A DNA stretch of 33,418 nucleotides, taken from an uncultured Clostridia bacterium (GTDB lineage: Bacteria > Bacillota > Clostridia > Oscillospirales > Acutalibacteraceae). The translations under genes and the position numbers were made by a program. This document shows positions 1-7,981 of this stretch, one piece after another. The stretch spans positions 1 through 33,418 of the forward strand of contig CAMUZD010000002.1 in NCBI GenBank assembly GCA_947165115.1, written 5' to 3'. The notes below the pieces were generated by a model. That model searched no databases. It saw only the letters and a program-made list of their open reading frames with translations, and was not told where the DNA came from. Within the stretch, counting starts at the first letter, position 1. Each line of letters starts with the position of its first letter.

Positions 1-712
1 CTTTTCATGAAGCACGGAGTAACTACCTCGGCTGATTTACTGAAAAAGCTCGATACGCTTAATGAAGAGCTTTTCGAGATGAACAAGATCCCGCGGAAAA
101 CCGAAGAAGCCGAAAAAGAGCTCGCTGCACTGCTCAAAAAAGGGGAGAAACTGGCCGAAGATCTGCGTAAAAAGCGCCTCAAAGCAATAAAACCGCTTGA
201 AGAAAATATTTTGAAATATCTCCTCAAATTCGGGATGAAAGGAGTCAAGTTCTCGATTCTGCTGAACAAACTTGAAGACCTCAATGAAACAGGTCTCGAT
301 GAAGTCGTTTTTGAGATAAATACGATCGGAACTGAAAAAATGTTCGATATTTCATCACTTTCGGGAGGAGAACTTTCGCGGCTTCTCCTTGCAGTCAAAC
401 TTATTGACGACGAAGAAGGAAAGGTCATTCTTTTTGATGAAATCGACAGCTCTATCGGCGGTGAAACTGCCCGCAACGCAGCTCTTGAAATGAAGAAAAA
501 TTCTCAAAAAAATCAAATAGTTGTAATTACTCACTTCCCGCAGACGGCATCACTTGCAAACACTCACATCGTAGTCAGAAAAAGCATTGAGGAGGGAGAT
601 GTCGAAACCGAAATCTCGATTCTCGATAAAGAGGGAACTCGCCAGAATGATGGGCAAAAGCGATTCAGCTGATTTCCTGGCTGCTGCTGAAAAAATGATT
701 GCGGAAGGGTAG
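1..712 (+). pseudogene. recN: 3' part of recN (DNA repair ATPase), frameshifted near its end
   Basis: This is the C-terminal part of RecN, an SMC-like ATPase used in recombinational repair of double-strand breaks; the gene enters from outside the window, so only about 235 of the usual 550 residues are visible. The ABC signature SSLSGGELSR, the Walker B stretch VILFDEIDSSIGG and the following VVITHFPQTASLA match the family. The frame as written stops at 672 after an unrelated tail. Dropping one G from the GGG run near 631-634 gives the usual ending, ELARMMGKSDSADFLAAAEK, stopping at the TAG at 710-712. The gene therefore carries a one-base insertion close to its end, or the base is a sequencing error. 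It is the only clear host gene here and marks the host side of the prophage. Confidence 0.85.
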
Positions 713-916
713 TTATTTCTGCTGGTTTTTATTCCGCATCGACTCGAAAAATTCGTCGATCCACTTGTTGCATTTCACGAAATCGCCGTTTTGAAGGGCT
801 TCCTTGATGTCAGCGGGAGCGTTTTTTTCAATTACGGCGCGCTGTTTGTCGGAAAGTTTGTTGTAGTCTTTTTTTATCGGAGTCGCGCTTGTGTTGAAAA
901 CATTGACAACACGCAC
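713..916 (-). CDS. small hypothetical protein (67 aa)
   Basis: I do not recognise this charged, mostly helical protein. It has no signal peptide or membrane segment. The start is a GTG without a convincing ribosome binding site, so the real start may be internal. Its stop is immediately next to the recN stop at 712, the two genes being convergent. It lies downstream of the adenine methyltransferase, either as the last phage gene or as a host gene beyond the phage end. I could not locate the phage terminus between 712 and 972, so its ownership is open. Confidence 0.5.
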   Translation of the reverse strand: MRVVNVFNTSATPIKKDYNKLSDKQRAVIEKNAPADIKEALQNGDFVKCNKWIDEFFESMRNKNQQK

Positions 917-928
917 GCAAAATTAGAC

Positions 929-971
929 TTTTTTCTCACCAAGTCCAAAATTTAGATTTTATGAGAAAAAA
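929..971. repeat. AT-rich inverted repeat between the methyltransferase and the 67-aa gene
   Basis: TTTTTTCTCA at 929-938 pairs with TGAGAAAAAA at 962-971 across a 23-base loop. The stop codon of the methyltransferase gene is at 972-974, so on the minus strand this could act as its terminator, or it could belong to the phage end. Related leader-like sequence recurs near 6086-6107 and 22843-22870. Confidence 0.4.
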
Positions 972-1762
972 TTAAAACAACGTCCCTTGAATTCCTTCCT
1001 CAAAATTCCAAACCAAAAGCTCGCCGAAATCTTTTGCGCTCTTATTGTTCAGCGAACATCGGCGGCTAAAAGTCTTCTGCTTATAATCCTTGTAGAGCTC
1101 GCAAATTTCCGGACAAGCATTGTAGCTTAAAATCCAACGTGCCTTGCTTCTCTTCAACAATTCCGCCAACCGCTCATGGTCAAAGCTGCCGGCCTTGTAG
1201 TAATGCTCGGTTTCAAAATACGGCGGATCCAAATAGAAAAACGTGTCCGGCTTATTGTACCGTTCAAGTAAAACCGAATAATCCAGGCATTCAATGTTCG
1301 TTTTCTGAAGCCGTTTCGAGATCGCAATTATCCGCGCCTGAATGCTTTCAACCGAGCTCAGGTTGTTCGGTGCATAGCTCGGATTCACAAGCCGGGCACC
1401 AAAACAGAAATTCAACAAGTATAAAGTTCTAAATGCTTGAAAATATTGATGATTTTCTTGGGGGGGGTAATATTCCTTATCCTATTAAAAAAGGTGCGCG
1501 AGCTGAAAACGAAGTTGAACTCGCGGGCAAACTCTTCTCCGTGTTCCTTGACAACCCTGTAAAGGTTGATGATTTCGTCATTCAGGTCATTGATGATTTC
1601 GCACGGAGCCCACTTTTCGCGGGCAAAGTAAATCGCACCGCCGCCGAAAAACGGCTCGACGTAAGTGCTGACATCTCCTGGAATCATCGGCACGATCCAA
1701 GGCCGCAAAGCCTTTTTCCCGCCGATATACGGGAACAAATAATCGATCGGTATAATTTTCAT
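972..1762 (-). CDS. dam: D12-class adenine-N6 DNA methyltransferase, out of frame at a G8 tract (probably phase variable)
   Basis: Dam-like enzymes transfer a methyl group from S-adenosylmethionine to adenine in DNA. The first part (1412-1762, 116 aa) has the N-terminal FPYIGGKKALRPWI segment and the AdoMet-binding motif YVEPFFGGGAIYF. The second part (972-1418) has the catalytic motif DPPYFE. The two frames meet at a run of eight G (1460-1467 on the plus strand). Adding one G or removing two would join them into a protein of about 263 residues, the normal family length, through a linker reading QEN-HQYFQAFRTLYLLNFCFGARL. The start at 1762 has GGAGA 6 bases upstream and lies 9 bases after the gpD stop. 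As written the enzyme is truncated before the catalytic motif (OFF). A true dead gene or a sequencing error are the alternatives. Confidence 0.85.
1460..1467. repeat. G8 homopolymer tract inside the adenine methyltransferase gene
   Basis: Eight consecutive G (C on the coding strand) sit exactly where the two halves of the methyltransferase change frame. Tracts of this length slip during replication and are the classic basis of phase-variable genes. With 8 bases the gene is out of frame; 9 or 6 would restore it. Confidence 0.85.
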
Positions 1763-1771
1763 AGTCTCTCC

Positions 1772-2692
1772 TTACCCGATTTCGGCCGTACTGGTAAAAG
1801 AACCGGCTGAAATGTTGTGGGTGATTTTCGTTACTCTGTAGGTGCCCTCAAATTCCGGCCGGACACCCGTCAGCTTGATTTTTGCTCCGGCATAAATGTC
1901 AGGGCGGCCTTTGGAAAACTGAATCATTCCCGAAAAGGCACTTTTTTGCAGTGATTCCAGCTTTTTTTTCGCGTATCCTTTCGCTTCGGTCGCTGACTGA
2001 AAGCCGCCCTTGCCCTGGAATCGCGGTGTTTCAACACCGACAACAATTTTGTTATAGTTCCCTGTTTCCTTGTCAAAATAAATCGCCTCGACCGACTTAT
2101 ATGTCGTTCCGGCAGTCTTCAGGTGGCCGCTCGCAATTTCCTTTCGATCGACCTCGAAAACGTCCGGAGAATCGTCGAAAAAAATAATACAGCCGTTTTT
2201 TAGAGCGATATCCGCGCCGTTCTCGTTTGCGATCCGGCGGAGAAACGCCAAATCAGATTCATTGTTTTGAGCGTAAACCTCGAAAAACGGATCGTTATCC
2301 AGTTTGAATTTTGATTGCAGGTTGTAATCGGCGGCAATCTGCTCGCCAATGGCCGACAGTTTCACCTGCTGCCACGTCCTGATTTTGTTTTTGCTCTTAA
2401 TGTCCGAATAAGCCGCCACCGCCTTTGCCTTGACCGTAACCGCGCCGTTGAAAAGATTGCAGCTGACCTCGTTTGTCGTGAATTTTCCCAGTAAATTCAG
2501 CTTGTCGTCGTAACCGGCTGAAAAAGTGATTACTGTTCCGGCCTTCGGAAGAGACGATAAATGCGACAAGTTCAGATCGAGGGTGTCGGTTCCGTTCTTG
2601 ATTTCGTCCGTGATCGTGGCCGACTCAAAATATTCCTGAATTTCTTTATCGATGTTTTTATTGTTGCTTGAAATCGAATAATAGGCTTTCAT
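1772..2692 (-). CDS. D: tail protein D, baseplate hub (P2 gpD family)
   Basis: P2 gpD-type proteins form the hub at the end of the tail tube to which the spike attaches; they are also called late control protein D. The 306-residue length, the AFLRRIANENGADIALKNG segment and the C-terminal stretch with GAKIKLTGVRPEFEGTYRV fit this family. Its ATG overlaps the stop of gpX (TGATG), and it follows the P2 order T-U-X-D. The product acts in the assembled virion. It is the last tail gene before the methyltransferase. Confidence 0.88.
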   Translation of the reverse strand: MKAYYSISSNNKNIDKEIQEYFESATITDEIKNGTDTLDLNLSHLSSLPKAGTVITFSAGYDDKLNLLGKFTTNEVSCNLFNGAVTVKAKAVAAYSDIKSKNKIRTWQQVKLSAIGEQIAADYNLQSKFKLDNDPFFEVYAQNNESDLAFLRRIANENGADIALKNGCIIFFDDSPDVFEVDRKEIASGHLKTAGTTYKSVEAIYFDKETGNYNKIVVGVETPRFQGKGGFQSATEAKGYAKKKLESLQKSAFSGMIQFSKGRPDIYAGAKIKLTGVRPEFEGTYRVTKITHNISAGSFTSTAEIG

Positions 2693-2889
2693 CAGTTCCA
2701 GAGCCTCTTTTCATCAATAATTTCGACCGGCTTTTCAGGAAAATAAAGAATGATCCCTGCTTCAAGAAAGTCATCTTTCGCGATGCCCGGATTAGCCTCT
2801 AAAAAGAGCTGAATATACCGCGTATCGCCGTAAAACTTGAACACAAGCAGATCAACCCGGTCGCCGTCTTTTGTGACATACTCACTCAT
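2692..2889 (-). CDS. X: tail protein X (LysM-like, P2 gpX family)
   Basis: This 65-residue protein resembles P2 gpX, a small LysM-like tail protein needed for tail completion. It starts MSEYVTKDGDRVDLLVFK and contains the LysM-like turn FLEANPGIA, ending with a proline-rich stretch around YFPEKPVEI. I chose the ATG at 2889, which overlaps the end of gpU by eight bases, rather than the longer reading that starts at 2919 inside gpU. It sits between U and D as in P2. Confidence 0.85.
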   Translation of the reverse strand: MSEYVTKDGDRVDLLVFKFYGDTRYIQLFLEANPGIAKDDFLEAGIILYFPEKPVEIIDEKRLWN

Positions 2890-3292
2890 GGTACTCCTCA
2901 ATTTCAAGAGCGAAATCAACCTTTTGTGCCGTTCCGTCGCTTAGAAAAAATGTTTTGTCGAACTCTGCCGAAAGAACAACTACTTTCCCGGCAAATGTAC
3001 CGTCGCCCAGAATCATTGTTACCGGTTCCTGCTCCCTGACTATTTTCTTCAGTTCCTTCTGGCCGTTTTCCTTGCTTAAAGGTTTTACGCCGACCAAAGC
3101 CGGAAGGTAAAATCCGGCGATTGAAAAAGAACTTGTCGCTTTTTTTGTTGCCTGATAAAAAGGATAATATCCGGCTCTTTCCGACTTCGCCCATCCGCCG
3201 TTGACTTTTTCTTTCAGCTTGTTGAATGCTGTTCCGAAAGTCGAAAACACAAAATCTCCCAGACTGATCAAATATTCTGAATTAGTAGGCAT
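2882..3292 (-). CDS. U: tail protein U (P2 gpU family)
   Basis: P2 gpU is a tail completion protein near the head-proximal end of the tail. This 136-residue product begins MPTNSEYLISLGDFVFS, typical of the family, and has a basic region where gpU proteins carry the KATSSFSIAGFYLP-type strand followed by a conserved PLSKENGQ turn. The ATG at 3292 overlaps the end of the tape measure gene by eleven bases. The longer frame starting at 3337 would run inside the tape measure gene and is unlikely. Confidence 0.85.
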   Translation of the reverse strand: MPTNSEYLISLGDFVFSTFGTAFNKLKEKVNGGWAKSERAGYYPFYQATKKATSSFSIAGFYLPALVGVKPLSKENGQKELKKIVREQEPVTMILGDGTFAGKVVVLSAEFDKTFFLSDGTAQKVDFALEIEEYHE

Positions 3293-5432
3293 AACTGTTC
3301 TCCATGTCGTCTCTTGCGCCAGCCATGACAGCCGCACGGACTTTTTCGGTTATGGTCGGCAATGATTCATCTAAATTGGCTGAATTTATTGTAATATTCG
3401 GCATTGAAACATTGACGTTTTTTTCATTTCTCACGTTGGTTTGCAGCGGTATATCTTTAGCGACTGAAATGGAACCGCTTGACTTGCCGCTGTTCAGATC
3501 ATCAATTTTGGAAACCGCCGTAATAGTTGCTGTTCCGCCTCCAAAAATCATATTCCAGCCTTTTTTTAAAAGATCTATTTTGCGAGAAAACCATTCTATT
3601 TTTTCAGAAAACCAGTTTAATATCGGTTCCCAGTTGTCATAAATAGTCTTTGCTAATTTTACAATTGCCCAAATCGGAAAAGCGAACCATTTCAAATATT
3701 TCATTATTGTGTCAAAGTGTTCGATAACCCATGTTTTGATGTCATCCCAGTTTTTATATACAGCGTAAATCGCAACACCTAAAGCCATCACTCCGGCAAT
3801 GACCAAGCCGATTGGGTTGGCATGCATGGCTGCATTGAAAGCCCATTGAATAAAGGTCGCTCCCTCCGTTGTTGTCTTATATAGTTTATAAGCTGCAGCC
3901 GCCCCTTTAACACCCTTAACAACAGCATGAATTATTAAACCTAACTTCAATGCGCCGTAAAATGCGATTGCCGCACCTGCTGCCATAGTGAGCCCTTCTA
4001 TAAGATTCGGATGCTGTGAAATAAAATTGCCTATAGGAACTACAATAGAAGCAACGGTCTCGCCGATTTTGCTGAAGGTCGGAATAAAAGCCTCTCCGAT
4101 TTCGACTTTTACGCGATCCATCGCCGCATGCATACGCGCCATCCTCACTTCCGTGGTTTCTCCTAAATCCTCGTATGCCTTTTGAGCCATTCCGGAGGCA
4201 TCGGACATCGAAGCCGTTTTTTCTCTAAAATTATCAGCCTGTGCTCCCGTCAAAGCCAAAACAGCGTTCTTTGCTTCCATGGAGCTGAACAATTGCGCGA
4301 AAGCCAGCTCATCATCGTTAACCGCAAACTTTAACGCGGCAAGAGCACCTTCGAGACCTCGCTGCTCAAGAATCTCTTTTCCGCTTGAATACCCTAATCT
4401 TTGAAGTGCATTGTCCATTTCTTTTGTCGGATCAAGCAACCCTGCAAGCGTTGCCTTCAGCTGGGTTGCGACTTCCGAAGTAGTACCTGTAACGCCTGTT
4501 AAAGTAGCGAATGCGCCGAAAAGTTCTTCCTGTTTTACCTTCAATGTTGCCGCAGTCGGAATAACCTGCCCCATAGAATGAGCCAAGGCAGGGAAATCTG
4601 TCTGACCTAATTTAACGGTATTAAAAGCAAGATCCATCGCCTTTTGAGACGCTTCCGCCGTAGTATCGTTGTAACCTTTTGTGACAGCCGACATCAAATT
4701 GATAGCATCCGCCGTTTCTGCTCCACCAGCAAGGGCAGCCTTTGCCGCAATGCCCAGCTTTGCGGAACTTTCCGCCGTATCGCCGAAGGCCGAAACTGTC
4801 TGATAAAGACCGTTTTGTAAATCACCGAGAGAAAGCCCTGTTTCTTCTGAAAGACTCTTAACATTTTCGCCGAGTTCTTGAAGTCTTGCTGCTTTCTGTG
4901 TTTTATCACCGTCTAAAAGTGTCCCTACATTAGCCATACCTTTTTGAAAGCCGGAGGCCGCATGTTCAAAACTTGAAACCGTCATAAACAGACCGGCTCC
5001 CATAGCACCTGCTTTTGCCAAACCGCCCAAACCGACAGAAACACCGGCTCTCATTTCTGAGAATGCCGAGCCAAGCCCCTCCATCGAAGTGTTGAAGTTT
5101 ATTTTTTGGTTAAATTCAGCCGCCTTTTTACCGGCATTTGCCAAATTAACACCGAAATTTGCAGCTTCCGTTTTAGCTTCCGAAAGTCTGTCTAAAAGTT
5201 CTTGACGAATTTGAATCGTTTCGGCTGTTCTACCGACCTGCCGCATTTCCTCTTTATTGAGCTTCAGTTTTTCCGTCAGATCTAAAAGTTCTTCCGACCA
5301 TTTCTTGCCAAGCTGTAATTTTTCAGTATCCTTAATAGTTAAGGATGCTTGTTTTTTAATGGAGGTAAATGCTTGTCCGACGGTACTAGTCAGTGCAGCT
5401 CCTATGAGAAGATTAAAGCCAAGATCTGCCAT
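3282..5432 (-). CDS. T: tail tape measure protein (P2 gpT type)
   Basis: The tape measure protein spans the tail lumen, sets its length and is ejected with the DNA. At 716 residues this is a moderate-length member. It has a helical N-terminal part (coiled coil around residues 25-110), a TP901-type core from about 145 to 440 (AARLQELGENVKSLSEETGLS, then DLQNGLYQTVSAFGDTAE), and hydrophobic segments around 485-515 and 545-575 that may insert in the host membrane. It follows E/E' and the small gene at 5441, and precedes U, the P2 gene order. The start at 5432 has a G-rich site just upstream. Confidence 0.9.
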   Translation of the reverse strand: MADLGFNLLIGAALTSTVGQAFTSIKKQASLTIKDTEKLQLGKKWSEELLDLTEKLKLNKEEMRQVGRTAETIQIRQELLDRLSEAKTEAANFGVNLANAGKKAAEFNQKINFNTSMEGLGSAFSEMRAGVSVGLGGLAKAGAMGAGLFMTVSSFEHAASGFQKGMANVGTLLDGDKTQKAARLQELGENVKSLSEETGLSLGDLQNGLYQTVSAFGDTAESSAKLGIAAKAALAGGAETADAINLMSAVTKGYNDTTAEASQKAMDLAFNTVKLGQTDFPALAHSMGQVIPTAATLKVKQEELFGAFATLTGVTGTTSEVATQLKATLAGLLDPTKEMDNALQRLGYSSGKEILEQRGLEGALAALKFAVNDDELAFAQLFSSMEAKNAVLALTGAQADNFREKTASMSDASGMAQKAYEDLGETTEVRMARMHAAMDRVKVEIGEAFIPTFSKIGETVASIVVPIGNFISQHPNLIEGLTMAAGAAIAFYGALKLGLIIHAVVKGVKGAAAAYKLYKTTTEGATFIQWAFNAAMHANPIGLVIAGVMALGVAIYAVYKNWDDIKTWVIEHFDTIMKYLKWFAFPIWAIVKLAKTIYDNWEPILNWFSEKIEWFSRKIDLLKKGWNMIFGGGTATITAVSKIDDLNSGKSSGSISVAKDIPLQTNVRNEKNVNVSMPNITINSANLDESLPTITEKVRAAVMAGARDDMENSYAY

Positions 5433-5440
5433 TCGCCCCT

Positions 5441-5701
5441 CTATTTTCTATTATTCATAACATTGTGTGTAGCCGTCCTTCTTATCGTAGCTGCATGTAT
5501 TGAACCGTTTGTTTTTGCTGAAGGAGCAGCAGGGACTTTTGTTGACCACATTTTTGGACTTGCATTCATTGAATTTGTGATAATTCTTACCGTTCCGTTT
5601 TTTATTGCGTTTTTTGCCTGGTTTTTATAGCCCGAAACACCATAAAAGGCGGCAAGTAACCCGCTTTTTGTCTTTACAACTTTTGTTGTTATTTTATTCA
5701 T
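5441..5701 (-). CDS. small basic protein between the tail chaperone and tape measure genes (86 aa)
   Basis: I do not recognise the family. The protein is strongly basic and rich in Asn, Thr and Ala, without an obvious membrane segment. It is very likely real: its ATG overlaps the stop of the E' frame (ATGA at 5698-5701) and its own stop is 8 bases before the tape measure start. A plus-strand frame overlapping it has no such coupling. The place suggests a tail assembly role, perhaps with the chaperone or tape measure, but this is inference. Confidence 0.65.
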   Translation of the reverse strand: MNKITTKVVKTKSGLLAAFYGVSGYKNQAKNAIKNGTVRIITNSMNASPKMWSTKVPAAPSAKTNGSIHAATIRRTATHNVMNNRK

Positions 5702-6071
5702 CTTGCCGCCTCTTTTGCCATCTCTTTTGCGATTTCGTAGAAGCTCATAAGCTCGTCAATATCCATGTTTTCCGTGTCCGTAAAAGAGAAGTGCAGGAAA
5801 TAGCCCAAAGCCGCCTGCACCTCCCTCAAACTTTCAACGCTCAGGATAAAAAACTTTTAAGCTGCTCCTGAAGCTGTGTGTAATCCGAAAGATCCATTTC
5901 TTCAATCGCGCATGTCGGCAAGTCGGCAAGGTTCGCGATAAGAACCGTTTCCTGCTCCATTGCATCTTTGCCGATTTTCGCCGCGATTTTCAGATCCTTC
6001 ACTTTCGGCCTTCTGAGTTCGACTTCTTTGATTTCTTTTCCATCAACCGATATCGGACAAACAAGTTCCAT
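5698..6071 (-). CDS. E': tail assembly chaperone E-E' made by -1 frameshift
   Basis: In P2 and many other phages the gene before the tape measure gives two products, a short chaperone and a longer one extended by ribosomal frameshifting; together they coat the tape measure during tail assembly. After the heptamer at 5847-5853 the -1 frame stays open for 49 codons and stops at 5698-5700. The added part includes LREVQAALGYFLHFS and ends DELMSFYEIAKEMAKEAAR, a helical ending typical of E' proteins. The fusion is 124 residues (P2 E+E' is 142). The stop of this frame overlaps the next ATG, which supports use of the frame. Confidence 0.85.
5841..6071 (-). CDS. E: tail assembly protein E (Mu gp41 / P2 gpE type)
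   Basis: This is the unshifted, 76-residue product of the chaperone gene. It has the family pattern of a short beta strand (ELVCPISVDGKEIKEVELRRP) leading into helices and ends at SFLS. An ATG at 6083 also opens the frame, but GGAGG lies correctly spaced only for the ATG at 6071. The gene lies between tail tube and tape measure, as in P2 and Mu. Confidence 0.85.
   Translation of the reverse strand: MELVCPISVDGKEIKEVELRRPKVKDLKIAAKIGKDAMEQETVLIANLADLPTCAIEEMDLSDYTQLQEQLKSFLS
5847..5853 (-). promoter_or_regulatory. slippery heptamer T TTT TTA for -1 ribosomal frameshifting
   Basis: On the minus strand the codons read AGT TTT TTA TCC TGA. The heptamer T TTT TTA lets both tRNAs re-pair one base back, moving from the E frame into the open E' frame two codons before the E stop. 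It is the same heptamer as the HIV-1 gag-pol site. I did not find an obvious strong downstream pseudoknot by eye. Confidence 0.88.
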
Positions 6072-6113
6072 CTTTTCCTCCATTTTTTCTCATAAAATCC
6101 AAAAAACAAAGTC

Positions 6114-6629
6114 TTAGCCGCCTATATTGATCTTCGTCTGAAGATTTCTGTCGACACCGCCTATCGCTACGATGTTGAGCAGCTTGTCGATGTTGAATAC
6201 AGGTGCGCCGCCGACTATAAGATCGTAGTGAGTTACACTCATCTTATAGGTCGATTTGATTTCTTCGCCTTTTTTGGTGTCTATCGGAATTTCGATGATC
6301 GAACCGCCCAGTGCCGCCACGACCGGAATTTCCGCCGGGCCGTCTTTTATTGAACCGCGGAAAGTGAAAAGAGTTCCCGAAGTCAGAAAGTCAACGCTTC
6401 CTATGAGTCCCATCTTGATCGGATCAATGTCACCGAAACTGATTTCAGCTTCAAGTTTGTCAAGATTGACAGGGATATCATACTCTCCTGCACCGCCACC
6501 GTTGTCAATGGTTACAGTTTTGAATTTGACAGTCGGCAGCGTAACCTCTTTGACTTTTCCGAGGTTTCCGACACCATTCACCGCAACATCAAAATCCTTC
6601 AAAATCTGCGGATATACCGAAACAACCAT
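6114..6629 (-). CDS. FII: major tail tube protein (P2 FII family)
   Basis: This 171-residue protein forms the inner tube of the contractile tail. The start MVVSVYPQILKDFDVAVNG, the conserved EVTLPTVKFKTV stretch and the late KSTYKMSVTHYDLIVGG segment match P2 FII-type tube proteins. It has a strong AAGGAGG site before the ATG. It follows the sheath gene by 12 bases, so the two structural tail proteins are made together. Confidence 0.92.
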   Translation of the reverse strand: MVVSVYPQILKDFDVAVNGVGNLGKVKEVTLPTVKFKTVTIDNGGGAGEYDIPVNLDKLEAEISFGDIDPIKMGLIGSVDFLTSGTLFTFRGSIKDGPAEIPVVAALGGSIIEIPIDTKKGEEIKSTYKMSVTHYDLIVGGAPVFNIDKLLNIVAIGGVDRNLQTKINIGG

Positions 6630-6640
6630 TATGCACCTCC

Positions 6641-7966
6641 TTAATCAAAAATTTCAGTAACGTATTCGTCTGTGACGACTTCCTCAAATTCCATAGTCTG
6701 AGCAGGATAAACCGGACCGAATTTGTACTTGAAACGAATTTTGCCCTGCTTGATCGCGCTCGCCGGGTTCTTTTCTGCTTCAGCCCAGCATTCACCGCCC
6801 AGAATTCCGCCGTTGAGCTTGATTTCGTTAAGAACGCCGTTGACGGAAGCTGTAACATCCTCAACGAAAGTTCTTTTGATTCCCTTATCCTGTGCCCAGA
6901 GAATACCTGCCGCGATTGTCTTTTTGATCATGTCGGAAGTCCTCTTGACGCAGAGAAAACGCCATTTTTCGACATCAGCAGCCGTGTTGTTACCCCAGAG
7001 CCTGTATGCGCCGCCCTCATAGACAACACATGCAATGTTCTGATTGTTGATGACGTTTGCTTCGCTGCTTTCATCCATAAGATCGAATTCAACCGCCGGT
7101 TCAACACCGACAACTGTTTTGAACTTGTGGTTTGACGGGGAATTCCACTGACCTTCGTTGTAGTCAACGTAAGCAATAAGACCGGCTGTTACCGCGCACG
7201 GATCCACGACACCGTAAGAAGCCACTTTCACTTTCTGAGCGAGATAGTAAGCGTTCTTGCTTGTTTTCAGAGCTTCGCCTTCGTATCCGTATTTCGGGAA
7301 AAGGTAGGTTGCAAGAAGCGGTTCCGCTACCGTTCTCAGCGCGATTTCGATTGCCTCTTTGCTGTCTGCATCGAAAGAGTCTCTGATTTCCGCAAAAAGC
7401 AGTGTCGGAGCCATATTGCAGAGCGATTTCGCCGATTTTAAAGCGTAAATTCCAGTTTTGTCTGTCGCGTTTCCAACGATATTCGCCGCAACCTCTGACT
7501 CCGTTAATTGCGCCGGATTTGATCCGGCACTTGCATCGCCGATTTCGCTTTCACTTGAATCACTAACAACGATCGGCGTTCCTTCGCCGTCTGTGATGAC
7601 ATTGTTTTCGTGATCAGTGAGGTAGACTACTGTTTCGACAGCTTCTTCATCTTCGCTGCTTCCTTCAACCCTGACAACAACCGTGTGTGTTTTCTGCTCT
7701 CCCCATGCCATCTCGATAGCTTGTCTGAGATACGATTTCTTCGACATCAGAGCAACCTGACTTGTCTTTGTAACAAGGACAGGCTTGTTGAGCGGAAACA
7801 TTTCCTCGAATGCGGCGTTTGCGGCATCGAAATCATCCGCAGACTCTTCTTCGCCGTGGTAAGCCGCCGCTGTTCCTACGATACCGTAGACACTCGACAT
7901 CTGGAGCGGAATAACCTGCCCGCCGTCGGTGTTCTCGTAAATTTTAAGTCCGTGTAAAAAACTCAT
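6641..7966 (-). CDS. FI: contractile tail sheath protein (P2 FI family)
   Basis: The sheath surrounds the tube and contracts at infection. The protein has 441 residues; the N terminus has the VIPLQMSSVYGIVGTAA strand typical of sheath proteins and the C terminus the conserved domain with RRTSDMIKKTI-type helix and final beta strands. One copy of the hairpin repeat is inserted in frame and codes for DASAGSNPAQ at residues 144-153, in a variable outer region after VVYLTDHENN. The start has AGGAG 7 bases upstream. Confidence 0.93.
   Translation of the reverse strand: MSFLHGLKIYENTDGGQVIPLQMSSVYGIVGTAAAYHGEEESADDFDAANAAFEEMFPLNKPVLVTKTSQVALMSKKSYLRQAIEMAWGEQKTHTVVVRVEGSSEDEEAVETVVYLTDHENNVITDGEGTPIVVSDSSESEIGDASAGSNPAQLTESEVAANIVGNATDKTGIYALKSAKSLCNMAPTLLFAEIRDSFDADSKEAIEIALRTVAEPLLATYLFPKYGYEGEALKTSKNAYYLAQKVKVASYGVVDPCAVTAGLIAYVDYNEGQWNSPSNHKFKTVVGVEPAVEFDLMDESSEANVINNQNIACVVYEGGAYRLWGNNTAADVEKWRFLCVKRTSDMIKKTIAAGILWAQDKGIKRTFVEDVTASVNGVLNEIKLNGGILGGECWAEAEKNPASAIKQGKIRFKYKFGPVYPAQTMEFEEVVTDEYVTEIFD
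7492..7537 (-). repeat. hairpin element, copy 1 (inside tail sheath gene)
   Basis: Stem GCCGGAT / ATCCGGC, loop CAA, preceded by GATGCAAGT and followed by GCGCAATTAACGGAGTC and AGAGG. It is read in frame as D-A-S-A-G-S-N-P-A-Q. Confidence 0.9.
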
Positions 7967-7981
7967 GTTTTTCTCCTTTTA

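Noticed and set aside
712..972. Phage right end with transposase-binding repeats matching 33309-33418
   Set aside because: I found no inverted copies of the 43-base unit here, so the end cannot be placed.
1433..1810. Plus-strand frame of 125 codons
   Set aside because: It is the antisense shadow of the methyltransferase and extends through its G8 tract.
5349..5630. Plus-strand frame with a hydrophobic C terminus
   Set aside because: It overlaps the start of the tape measure gene and the coupled 5441-5701 gene, which have ribosome sites and overlapping start/stop signals; the hydrophobicity comes from antisense reading.
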